DNA of 8,032 nt, taken from Planococcaceae bacterium UBA3370 (GTDB lineage: Bacteria > Bacillota > Bacilli > Bacillales_A > Planococcaceae). The position numbers and the translations under genes were made by a program. Location: contig DEQI01000185.1 of the NCBI GenBank assembly GCA_002360295.1, forward strand, positions 1 through 8,032, given 5' to 3'. The notes below the pieces were generated by a model. That model did no database searches. It saw only the letters and a program-made list of their open reading frames with translations, and was not told the DNA's origin. Below are positions 1-5,534 of this stretch, in pieces. Position 1 is the first letter of the stretch. Each line of letters opens with the position of its first letter.

Positions 1-48
1 GGCTGGGCGCTGGAGCTAGACAATGCTCGAACTTCAGAAAGTTACGCT
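1..48 (-). repeat. Partial intergenic repeat element, Bacillales 'CTAGCTCCAGCGCC' type
   Basis: Read on the minus strand, this stretch contains TGTCTAGCTCCAGCGCCCAG. I remember this as the start of a GC-rich repeat scattered through intergenic regions of Geobacillus, Bacillus and Lysinibacillus genomes. It is much richer in G+C than the flanking leader, lies just downstream of the T-box terminator, and is cut by the window edge, so its full length and its other arm cannot be seen. The family assignment is from memory and not from a search. Confidence 0.45.
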
Positions 49-61
49 TCCTTTTCTAAAA

Positions 62-103
62 TAAAAAAACTCCTCTCGTCTCATAAAAGGACGAAGGAGT
101 TTT
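62..103 (-). terminator. T-box-controlled intrinsic terminator
   Basis: On the minus strand AAAACTCC pairs with GGAGTTTT and TTCGTC with GACGAG. A single A is bulged, the loop is about nine bases, and a run of seven T follows (69-63). The 5' arm contains CCUU, which the T-box antiterminator can capture, so the terminator is conditional: it forms when charged tRNA or no tRNA is bound. Confidence 0.93.
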
Positions 104-359
104 AAGTTCGCGGTACCACCTTTAATTCCGACTAGGCTGAAGCAAGCATTCTTATATAAGCGCTTGTAAAGTTCAAACCATAAATCGGCTCTCAATTCGT
201 TAACGGTGTTTAACCGGCTTTTGCTACTGTTAGTTCACAAAAACTGCTCCTAGGCTACGTTCAAATGATTGCACTGTAGGAACTTTTCAGCTACCGTTCC
301 CTCTCTGCCCAAGCAAATTCACTTTACTCTTCCTAATCTTAGCATCAAGTATTTAACTA
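62..359 (-). ncRNA. T-box riboswitch leader, valine specifier (GUA), presumably for valS
   Basis: This is a tRNA-sensing 5' leader. Stem I can be folded by hand: AAGUGA pairs with UCAUUU, and the apical GGAAC/GUUCC helix carries the conserved AGAGAG and GGUAGCUGAAAA elements (about 306-279). A loop-E-like internal loop has AGUA on one side and GAACGUAG on the other, placing GUA (258-256) in the specifier position, which codes for valine. Stem III is CAAGC/GCUUG (166-162 and 147-143). The T-box sequence AAAGGTGGTACCGCG is at 123-109. Its UGGU bulge (118-115) would pair with ACCA, the 3' end expected of a tRNA with discriminator A such as tRNA-Val. AAGG of the T-box can pair with CCUU inside the terminator's 5' arm, giving the antiterminator. 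Uncharged tRNA-Val should therefore allow readthrough into a gene off the left edge, which is valS in the Bacillus gene order. Confidence 0.95.
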
Positions 360-365
360 CTACAT

Positions 366-394
366 ATTGTATATAATTTATTGAGGTTTTTCAA
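366..394 (-). promoter_or_regulatory. Sigma-A promoter of the T-box leader
   Basis: On the minus strand a -35 TTGAAA (394-389) is followed, after exactly 17 bases, by a -10 TACAAT (371-366). Transcription should start near 359, just ahead of the first stem I bases, which fits the expected start of a T-box leader. Confidence 0.75.
372..377 (+). promoter_or_regulatory. Possible -10 box for the small plus-strand gene
   Basis: A perfect TATAAT hexamer lies 50 bases before the preferred start of the small membrane protein gene. No convincing -35 hexamer sits 16-18 bases upstream (the bases there are GTATTT), so the call rests on the -10 alone. It directly abuts the minus-strand -10 of the T-box promoter at 371-366. 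Confidence 0.3.
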
Positions 395-426
395 GCGTCA
401 GTCTAAATATGAAAGGATGTGCTGAT

Positions 427-624
427 ATGCGAAGGAAAAAACATTATAACCCATATTTATTACCACCTTGGCTACGAAAAACAAGATTTTATTGTAAAAC
501 AATCATCATCCCCATCACAGTATTTCAAGGTATTAGAACTTTTCTTATACCGACAACGGGTGATTTAATATTCCTTATATTACTTATAGTCATCTCTTAT
601 TTATTAACTACGGATGTTATTTAA
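427..624 (+). CDS. Small hypothetical membrane protein (65 aa)
   Basis: I do not recognise a function. The encoded protein begins with a basic stretch (MRRKKHYNPYLLPPWLRKTR), then a hydrophobic segment around residues 21-36 (FYCKTIIIPITVFQGI), a short polar turn, and a strongly hydrophobic C-terminal helix (about 45-60, LIFLILLIVISYLL). It is probably a small membrane protein with one or two helices and a positively charged cytoplasmic N-terminus. I chose ATG 427 over ATG 409 because the ribosome site GAAAGGATGT (411-420) ends six bases before 427; the 409 ATG lies ahead of it. The stop codon overlaps the end of the convergent SpoVID-like gene by 21 bases. Similar short 'YNPYLLPPWLR' proteins seem familiar from Lysinibacillus-type genomes, but that is memory only. 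Confidence 0.6.
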   Translation: MRRKKHYNPYLLPPWLRKTRFYCKTIIIPITVFQGIRTFLIPTTGDLIFLILLIVISYLLTTDVI

Positions 625-1518
625 TTTTGCATTGTATACACTATAACTATCTGTTAAGTCGAAGAAAAAGTCATCATTTAACGGTGTGTTTTGTGCAGCA
701 GGCTGCTTGAAGCTACTCTCTTGAGCGGCAACAGGCTCATGCTGTACATTTTCTCGTTGTGCAACGATTCTTTGTGCCACTTGAGATTTTACTTTTTCTC
801 TTTTCGGCTCTTGCTCAATCGGTTCATGTTGTGCCACATGCTCTTGCTCTTCCTCTTGCAATGCCACTTGTTCATGTATGACCTCTTGCTCCGCCGTTTC
901 TTGCTGTGCAATTTGTTGTTGCAGTTCCTCTTTAAGTTGTGCCACTTCTTGTTTTAGCTTATTCTCCTCTGTTTCTAGCTGTGCCACTTCTTCCACTTGC
1001 TTATGCTCCACCGTTTCTTGCTGTGCTACTTCCTCCTTTACCGTATCTTGTTGTACAACTGGAGGTTTTTCAGGTTTTGGCTGCACTTGAACTTTGGTTA
1101 CCCCCTCTTCATTTAGGGCAGCAGTTTGTGTCCCAGAGAAATCACATTGCACTTGCCAAACAAATTGACAGCTAGCTGTATCATTTGAAGTTTTTATATC
1201 ACTTACTTCTAGCTTTATTGGACCTTCAACCTTATTGCTAGGCAGATCAACCTCTAGCGGTAATGCATATTCAAAATAGCCTGTAGAATGCTCCAGATCA
1301 ATATGCTCAATATACGTACCATCTACTTGCTCCACTTGCTGAACTGGATTAAATTGAATAGACGCTACGATATGATAGATTCCGGATAAACGTATGGACT
1401 GACCATCATCACTTTGCTCCCATTTCGGTGTTACTTTTACTGATACAACATCTTCAATTGCACCGAGACCTACTGGAAACGTAAATTGTTCCGCCATATC
1501 CCATGTAATATTTTTCAT
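604..1518 (-). CDS. spoVID: SpoVID-like spore coat morphogenetic protein, lacking LysM (304 aa)
   Basis: SpoVID coordinates encasement of the forespore by coat proteins in Bacillus. Residues 8-57 align by eye with the start of B. subtilis SpoVID: the stretch IEDVVSVKVTPKWEQSDDGQ then SIRLSG matches the family pattern ELLSISLDPDI...VSIRGSLELTG. Residues 84-130 match the second conserved part (PLEVDLPSNKV, then LEVSDI, ending DFSG). Together they suggest the family's N-terminal beta domain. Residues 160-267 are rich in Gln and Glu and built on repeated VAQ units (164, 178, 192, 228, 247, 252, with IAQ at 203 and VAL at 218), probably coiled coil or extended. The protein ends DDFFFDLTDSYSVYNAKLNN and has no LysM domain, unlike the roughly 575-aa B. 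subtilis protein. Start: ATG 1518 has an AGGAGGG ribosome site at 1530-1524; the longer frame from GTG 1713 translates an intergenic repeat. The position next to hemL and the valine T-box supports the name. Confidence 0.65.
   Translation of the reverse strand: MKNITWDMAEQFTFPVGLGAIEDVVSVKVTPKWEQSDDGQSIRLSGIYHIVASIQFNPVQQVEQVDGTYIEHIDLEHSTGYFEYALPLEVDLPSNKVEGPIKLEVSDIKTSNDTASCQFVWQVQCDFSGTQTAALNEEGVTKVQVQPKPEKPPVVQQDTVKEEVAQQETVEHKQVEEVAQLETEENKLKQEVAQLKEELQQQIAQQETAEQEVIHEQVALQEEEQEHVAQHEPIEQEPKREKVKSQVAQRIVAQRENVQHEPVAAQESSFKQPAAQNTPLNDDFFFDLTDSYSVYNAKLNNIRS
730..1045 (-). repeat. Degenerate in-gene repeat coding VAQ/EE/QQ units
   Basis: Within the SpoVID-like gene, TGTGCCACTTCTT-like units (plus-strand reading) recur around 830, 940, 985 and 1020. 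They code EVAQxET-type units with spacings of 14, 14, 11, 15, 10, 19 and 5 residues between successive A positions. The first two intervals are two heptads. The repeat explains several long but meaningless open frames on the plus strand here. Confidence 0.6.
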
Positions 1519-1539
1519 CGCTTCCCTCCTATACATACC

Positions 1540-1568
1540 AATATATGTACGGACAAAAAAACTTATGA
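1540..1568 (-). promoter_or_regulatory. Candidate sigma-E promoter of the spoVID-like gene
   Basis: On the minus strand TCATAAG (1568-1562) is followed after 14 bases by CATATATT (1547-1540). The mother-cell sigma-E consensus is about KMATATT, 14-15 bases, CATACANT, so this matches 5 of 7 and about 6 of 8 positions. A start near 1534 would leave a short leader containing the ribosome site. B. subtilis spoVID is a sigma-E gene, which fits. An imperfect palindrome, TACATA/TATGTA (1532-1549), overlaps the -10. Confidence 0.4.
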
Positions 1569-1640
1569 AACATAGAGAGGGTAAGTGTGAATGTAATTTT
1601 GAACAACTAGTGTGTTCATTTGGCTCATCATCATAACTTG

Positions 1641-1680
1641 TGGTTGATTTCCGTTGCGCGAGCGGGCTTTTCTGGGGCGT
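1641..1680 (+). repeat. Degenerate intergenic repeat, 'GTTGATTTCCGTT' family
   Basis: TGGTTGATTTCCGTTGCGCG followed by AGCGGGCTTTTCTGGGGC resembles a repeat I remember as abundant between genes of Bacillus, Oceanobacillus and Lysinibacillus (GTTGATTTCCGTTCC, then GCTCGCTTTCCGCGGG). It stands out as a G+C-rich island in AT-rich DNA. Family membership is from memory, and the copy is diverged. Confidence 0.45.
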
Positions 1681-1821
1681 AAGATAAGACCCAAGTAGTC
1701 GCGCTATGTCCACTCCAATAACAAAAGCTATAATCCTATTGTCAACCCTATCTTTCGGTAATAAACCTAACTACTAATATTTTTTGTATATATTCACTTT
1801 CCTGTGACCTTTTTATTCTTC

Positions 1822-1905
1822 AAGTAGTTTATTATGTCCTTAACCGACGTTTTGGAAAATAATGAAACTTTTAATAAACCACTTTCGTAAAACAGTTAAG
1901 ACATA
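1822..1905. repeat. Nested, mutually exclusive inverted repeats upstream of the 94-aa gene
   Basis: Arm A, AAGTAGTTTATTA (1822-1834), is complementary to TAATAAACCACTT (1872-1884) at 12 of 13 positions. Arm B, TATGTCCTTAAC (1833-1844), is complementary to GTTAAGACATA (1895-1905) with one bulged C, and that stem can extend inward with GTTTT (1849-1853) pairing AAAAC (1889-1893). The two stems overlap and cannot both form completely. No T-run follows, so it is not an ordinary terminator. Confidence 0.5.
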
Positions 1906-1940
1906 TCCTTATTTTATACAAACAGGAGGCTTCTGCTAAT

Positions 1941-2225
1941 ATGAGCAATCGAGTGAACATAGCTTATACATACCATAATTCAAATAAAGGCGTAACAAAG
2001 ATTTGGACAACACTTCCTATGGATCATCCAAATACAAGTTCTTCACATAAGGCAGATAATAAATATGTTGATGACGGCCAAAATACTGTGTTTACGTTAA
2101 CATTAAAAGAAAATGAATTGTTTACCATCAATTATTCCATCGATACACAAAGGCCATGTAATAAAACACAGCTTTCCGAAACAGAAAAAGCCTATTATTT
2201 AGGCTCTGTTAAATTTAAATGTTGA
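1941..2225 (+). CDS. Isolated N-terminal domain of a transglutaminase-like protein (94 aa), probable remnant
   Basis: The start of the protein (VNIAYTYHNSNKGVTKIWTT, then LPMDHPNT) has the pattern of the beta-sandwich domain that precedes the catalytic core in bacterial transglutaminase-like proteins: a Y-T-Y strand, then V-x-K-x-W-x-x-L-P. Residues 80-90 (SETEKAYYLGS) resemble the linker (EEExxYYLRST) that leads into that core. The frame then ends in VKFKC and a stop, so the cysteine protease-like core with its Cys, His and Asp is absent, and no continuation can be read in the next 70 bases. An AGGAGG ribosome site (1924-1929) with an 11-base spacer marks the ATG at 1941. It may be a truncated gene that is still translated, or a free-standing domain. 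The family link is by eye and moderate to weak. Confidence 0.45.
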   Translation: MSNRVNIAYTYHNSNKGVTKIWTTLPMDHPNTSSSHKADNKYVDDGQNTVFTLTLKENELFTINYSIDTQRPCNKTQLSETEKAYYLGSVKFKC

Positions 2226-2242
2226 TTTTTAATCAATAGTAT

Positions 2243-2276
2243 AGAGAAGCTTGTTTTTTAAGGTTCTCTTAATTTT
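2243..2276 (+). terminator. Weak hairpin between convergent genes, possible terminator
   Basis: AGAGAA (2243-2248) pairs with TTCTCT (2264-2269), and CTT pairs with AAG inside a G-G mismatch, followed by TAATTTTC. A second perfect hairpin, TTGATT/AATCAA (2222-2236), overlaps the stop codon of the 94-aa gene. Both are AT-rich and the T-run is poor, so termination is only suggested by the position between two convergent genes. Confidence 0.3.
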
Positions 2277-2298
2277 CAATATAAAATTTTTTCGAACA

Positions 2299-2760
2299 TC
2301 ACTCGTTATAAAAAGAATTCCACATCATTTTCATTTGTTTATATTGAAGTTCAAAATAACCCCATACTTCTTTTCCAAACGGGGAAGCTAAACCTTCAAA
2401 GCTCTGTTTAAAAACGTATTCATCTTTAGCTTGTATATTTTCAGTAACAATCGTGAAATTATTAAGTAATTTTAATAAAGGAGTCTCAACATAAACGCAA
2501 TCTTTATCAAAATCAATAAACTGTTTTTGAACTTCTGAACAGTCATAGTAACCTGAAACTAACACTTCAAAATCATAAAATACGATTACAACTTTATTCG
2601 TTTCCCATTCTTCGTTATATGGATTTAATGGGTGTTCTTTGGTTAACAACAATCCTTCAAATGTAAGATGAAGATTATTATTTTCAATTTTAACTTCTTC
2701 AACATAGACAGAGTGCCAATCGATAGTATTAAAGCAATTTTCAGATATATATTTAGGCAT
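2299..2760 (-). CDS. Hypothetical 153-aa protein, AT-rich, no recognised family
   Basis: I do not recognise the family. The protein is small, acidic and rich in aromatic residues, with no signal peptide or membrane helix. Alternating hydrophobic stretches (VYVEEVKIENNNLHLTFEG; KVVIVFYDFEVLVSGYYD) suggest beta strands in its first half, and the end is helical-looking (YFELQYKQMKMMWNSFYNE). Its size and isolated position resemble orphan immunity-type proteins of polymorphic toxin systems, but no motif proves that. ATG 2760 is preceded by AAAAAAGGATT and a seven-base spacer, a usable ribosome site. The gene is clearly more AT-rich than the hem genes (13 G/C in bases 2461-2520, against 27 in 3901-3960), consistent with later arrival. 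Its upstream side abuts the truncated end of the membrane-protein remnant, and it converges on the 94-aa gene. Confidence 0.6.
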   Translation of the reverse strand: MPKYISENCFNTIDWHSVYVEEVKIENNNLHLTFEGLLLTKEHPLNPYNEEWETNKVVIVFYDFEVLVSGYYDCSEVQKQFIDFDKDCVYVETPLLKLLNNFTIVTENIQAKDEYVFKQSFEGLASPFGKEVWGYFELQYKQMKMMWNSFYNE

Positions 2761-3140
2761 ATTTTCAATCCTTTTTTCGATATATTTCTATTGATGGCCA
2801 TGCGCCTTATACCCAGCCAATTTATCCCCAATTCTCAGAAGAAAACTTAACTGTACCTCCGAAAAAGGATACTAAAAAATATATAGGTCAGTGGAAAATC
2901 ACAGAAACGGGCAGCCAACGATTTTTTTATACATTAAAAAGTATTTCATTTTTTACGTACATTTTGTTATTTCCATTAGGATTCATTCTTAACAATCCGC
3001 TAATCGGTACCATTTCTGGTGTTGCGATCGTCCTATCTTGTATCTCTTTTATTGCTCGGAAAGAAAGAATCGTGTTATTCAGCATTTTGACTTTATATTT
3101 TATGCTCTTCTTACTCTCCTATATTACGAAACTGAGCTAG
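2757..3140 (+). pseudogene. 5'-truncated small membrane protein gene (no start codon)
   Basis: The frame is open from 2757 to the TAG at 3138-3140 and encodes a coherent protein, but has no ATG, GTG, TTG or CTG near its beginning. It reads HAPYTQPIYPQFSEENLTVP, then PPKKDTKKYIGQWKITETGS, then three hydrophobic helices (SFFTYILLFPLGFIL; IGTISGVAIVLSCISFIA; IVLFSILTLYFMLFLLSYI) and ends TKLS. A proline- and tyrosine-rich cytoplasmic head followed by two or three helices is typical of short Bacillales membrane proteins of unknown role. Two ATGs at 2794 and 2800 are in another frame (19 codons, ending in TAA) and lack a ribosome site. The 5' end was most likely lost when the neighbouring DNA (about 2299-2790) arrived; alternatively a one-base indel separates ATG 2794 from the body. 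Very likely non-functional. Confidence 0.6.
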
Positions 3141-3169
3141 TGGGCTGTAGAAAATTATATCTCTTCACG

Positions 3170-3214
3170 AAAAAAACTACCTACCACCAATATTTTACAA
3201 CTAGTGGGAGGTAG
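3170..3214 (-). terminator. Rho-independent terminator of the hem operon
   Basis: On the minus strand CTACCT and CCAC (3214-3209, 3207-3204) pair with GTGG and AGGTAG (3187-3184, 3182-3177). There is one mismatch, the loop is 16 bases, and seven T follow (3176-3170). It lies about 50 bases after the hemL stop, so the haem transcript should end here and not run on into the spoVID-like gene. Confidence 0.85.
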
Positions 3215-3262
3215 CTATGCATTAGCTCATTTATGAAGATTCAGGCAACTTCAACAATCAGT

Positions 3263-4552
3263 TTATCTCGCTAATTTAGCGAATACTTTATGGAAAGCTT
3301 GAATTGTTTTTTCAATATGCTCTTCCGTGTGAGCTGTTGATAGGAATAATCCTTCAAACTGTGAAGGTGGAATGAAAATACCTTCTTCCGCCATTAATTT
3401 AAAGTATTCTGCAAAAAATTCTAAATCTGCTGTTTTAGCTGTTTCGAAATTAATTACATCTTCATTTGTAAAGAAGAAACCAATCATCGAACCTGCACGA
3501 TTGACCGTATGTGGGATATTATATTTAGTCGCCGCTTCACGGAAGCCAGCTTCTAAAAGATCACCCAGCTTACGGAAATAAGCATAAGAATCTTTTGTTA
3601 AACGTGACAATGTTTCGTAACCAGCTGTCATGGCAAGTGGATTCCCTGACAAAGTACCTGCTTGATATATAGGTCCAGCAGGTGCGATACGCTCCATAAT
3701 TTCACGTTTTCCTCCGAACGCCCCAACAGGTAGACCACCACCAATTACTTTCCCTAAACATGTTAGGTCTGGCGTAATCCCATAATACTCTTGTGCACAG
3801 CCATAATCCACACGGAAACCAGTCATTACTTCATCAAAAATCAATACCGTACCATTTTTTTCAGTTAATTCACGTAAACCTTGAAGGAAACCTGGTTGTG
3901 GTGGTACAACACCCATATTTCCTGCGACAGGCTCTACAATAACAGCAGCTAAATCATCACCGTACTTTTCAAATACCAATTTGGCCGATTCTAAATCATT
4001 ATACGCAACTGTTAATGTGTTTTTAGCAATATCTGCCGGAACACCTGGACTATCCGGTAATCCTAATGTCGCAACACCTGAACCTGCTTTAATGAGTAAT
4101 GAATCTCCATGTCCATGGTAAGAGCCTTCGAATTTCAAAATTTTGTCTCGACCCGTATAGCCGCGTGCTAAACGTAACGCGGACATTGTTGCTTCTGTAC
4201 CAGATGATACAAAACGAATAATTTCCATCGAAGGTAGGCGATCCATAACAAGCTTCGCTAATTTATTTTCTGACAATGTAGGTGATCCAAATGAAGCTCC
4301 TTTTGCTGCTTGCTTGCTGATTGCTTCCACTACCTCTGGATGTGTATGACCTAAAATAAGTGGTCCCCATGATAAAACGTAATCAATATATTCATTACCA
4401 TCAATATCTTTGACGATGGCACCGTGACCAGATTCCATAAAAATCGGGTTCATATTGACTGACTTGAATGCACGAACAGGGCTATTAACGCCACCCGGCA
4501 TTAATTGAACTGCTTCTGCAAAGGCTTGTTTCGATTTTTCATATGAGTTCAT
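3263..4552 (-). CDS. hemL: Glutamate-1-semialdehyde 2,1-aminomutase (429 aa)
   Basis: HemL converts glutamate-1-semialdehyde to 5-aminolevulinate, the second dedicated step of the C5 tetrapyrrole pathway, using pyridoxamine/pyridoxal phosphate in the cytoplasm. The protein opens with [20 protein letters not shown] and NSPVRAF, a signature of the family. SSGTEA (117-121) binds the cofactor phosphate, FDEVMTGFR (239-247) carries the Asp that contacts the pyridine nitrogen, and [16 protein letters not shown] (266-281) holds the Schiff-base Lys268. [11 protein letters not shown] (298-308) is also intact. The length is normal (about 430 aa). ATG 4552 follows GGAGGAAAAATAAT and begins one base after the hemB stop codon; the longer frame to 4591 lies inside hemB. 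It is the last gene of the operon. In many bacteria HemL partners with HemA, presumably encoded off the right edge. Confidence 0.98.
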   Translation of the reverse strand: MNSYEKSKQAFAEAVQLMPGGVNSPVRAFKSVNMNPIFMESGHGAIVKDIDGNEYIDYVLSWGPLILGHTHPEVVEAISKQAAKGASFGSPTLSENKLAKLVMDRLPSMEIIRFVSSGTEATMSALRLARGYTGRDKILKFEGSYHGHGDSLLIKAGSGVATLGLPDSPGVPADIAKNTLTVAYNDLESAKLVFEKYGDDLAAVIVEPVAGNMGVVPPQPGFLQGLRELTEKNGTVLIFDEVMTGFRVDYGCAQEYYGITPDLTCLGKVIGGGLPVGAFGGKREIMERIAPAGPIYQAGTLSGNPLAMTAGYETLSRLTKDSYAYFRKLGDLLEAGFREAATKYNIPHTVNRAGSMIGFFFTNEDVINFETAKTADLEFFAEYFKLMAEEGIFIPPSQFEGLFLSTAHTEEHIEKTIQAFHKVFAKLAR

Positions 4553-4553
4553 A

Positions 4554-5534
4554 TTATTTTTCCTCCAACCAACGTGCCACATCTTTTGCATGGTACGTAA
4601 TAATTAAATCGGCTCCTGCACGTTTCATTCCTAGTAATGATTCCATCACTACAGACTTTTCATCCACCCAGCCATTTAATGCCGCTGCTTTCACCATGGC
4701 ATATTCTCCAGAAACATTGTACGCAACAATTGGTAATGGGAAGTTATTTTTCACATCTCGAATAATGTCTAAGTAGGCTAAAGCTGGTTTAACGATTAAA
4801 AAATCGGCCCCTTCTTCCACATCAGAAGTTGCTTCACGAATAGCCTCCATTCGATTGGAAGGATCCATTTGATATGTTTTACGATCTCCGAATTGTGGAG
4901 CGCCATCAGCAGCTTCACGGAAAGGTCCATAGTAACCAGATGCATATTTTACCGCATAAGACATAATCGGAATGTGCTCATAGCCTGCAGCATCAAGGCC
5001 TGCACGAATGGCAGCAACGAATCCATCCATCATATTAGATGGAGCGATAATATCTGCCCCAGCCTCTGCTTGAGAGATAGCCGTTTGAGCCAACAAGTTT
5101 AATGAAGGGTCATTTAAAATTTGCTCCCCTTCTACTACTCCGCAATGTCCATGATCTGTATACTCGCACAAACATGTATCTGCCACAACTAAAAGCTCTG
5201 GATGACGCTCTTTAATGAAGCGAGTTGCTTTTTGTATGATCCCATGTTCATGATATGCCCCTGAACCCACTGCATCTTTTTCAGCAGGTAAGCCAAATAA
5301 AATTACAGCTTTAATACCTAATGCTACAACTTCATCCATTTCAGCACTTAAATGATCTAATGAAAATTGGAAAACACCTGGCATTGACTGCACTTCATTT
5401 TTAATATTTTCCCCTTCTGCAACAAAAATTGGGTAAATTAAATCTTCTTTGTGTAAATATGTTTCTTTCACTAATGCGCGCATATTGGCATTTTGTCGTA
5501 AGCGACGATGTCTTTGGAAATATAATTCTGTCAT
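4554..5534 (-). CDS. hemB: Delta-aminolevulinic acid dehydratase / porphobilinogen synthase (326 aa)
   Basis: HemB condenses two 5-aminolevulinates into porphobilinogen. The start [18 protein letters not shown] is typical (family: RxRRLR...R). The zinc-binding signature [14 protein letters not shown] (119-132) keeps the three cysteines 121, 123 and 131, so this is a zinc-type enzyme and not the Asp-rich magnesium type. The two active-site lysines are Lys196 ([15 protein letters not shown]) and Lys249 ([12 protein letters not shown]), the latter in the family signature. The length matches B. subtilis HemB (324 aa). ATG 5534 has GGAGG (5547-5543) seven to eight bases upstream; the alternative ATG at 5549 overlaps that ribosome site and is rejected. 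Its last codons contain the ribosome site of hemL, so the two are probably translationally coupled. Confidence 0.98.
   Translation of the reverse strand: MTELYFQRHRRLRQNANMRALVKETYLHKEDLIYPIFVAEGENIKNEVQSMPGVFQFSLDHLSAEMDEVVALGIKAVILFGLPAEKDAVGSGAYHEHGIIQKATRFIKERHPELLVVADTCLCEYTDHGHCGVVEGEQILNDPSLNLLAQTAISQAEAGADIIAPSNMMDGFVAAIRAGLDAAGYEHIPIMSYAVKYASGYYGPFREAADGAPQFGDRKTYQMDPSNRMEAIREATSDVEEGADFLIVKPALAYLDIIRDVKNNFPLPIVAYNVSGEYAMVKAAALNGWVDEKSVVMESLLGMKRAGADLIITYHAKDVARWLEEK

Larger units (their letters stand above)
1519..1940. other. 422-bp gene-free region between divergent genes
   Basis: No gene is supported here. The stretch holds the candidate sigma-E promoter of the spoVID-like gene, a degenerate GC-rich intergenic repeat (1641-1680), an AT-rich spacer, a nested inverted-repeat structure (1822-1905) and the ribosome site of the plus-strand gene (AGGAGG, 1924-1929). 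The minus-strand frame stays open from GTG 1713 to the spoVID-like gene but has no ribosome site and reads through the repeat. Confidence 0.6.

Noticed and set aside
730..1045. CRISPR array, considered because of the recurring TGCCACTTCTT-like units
   Set aside because: The units are degenerate, have no unique spacers of constant length, and are in frame within a protein gene.
691..1175. Several plus-strand open frames rich in Leu, Cys and Ser opposite the spoVID-like gene
   Set aside because: They are antisense shadows of the Gln/Glu repeat region and lack ribosome sites and sensible composition.
1519..1713. N-terminal extension of the spoVID-like gene to GTG 1713 (369 aa)
   Set aside because: The added 65 residues translate a GC-rich intergenic repeat and the promoter region. 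ATG 1518 has a strong AGGAGGG site, and the SpoVID-like homology starts there.
1718..1745. Perfect TTGACA (1745-1740, minus) as a -35 box
   Set aside because: The best -10 at proper spacing is only TGTTAT at 16 bases. The transcript would have to cross the repeat before reaching the spoVID-like gene, for which a closer sigma-E site exists.
2643..2850. Short open frames on both strands around the start of the 153-aa gene, including ATG 2794
   Set aside because: Those on the minus strand are shadows of the 153-aa gene. The frame from ATG 2794 has 19 codons and no ribosome site.
4552..4591. Longer hemL start at 4591
   Set aside because: It lies within hemB. The conserved HemL N-terminus begins at ATG 4552, which has its own ribosome site.
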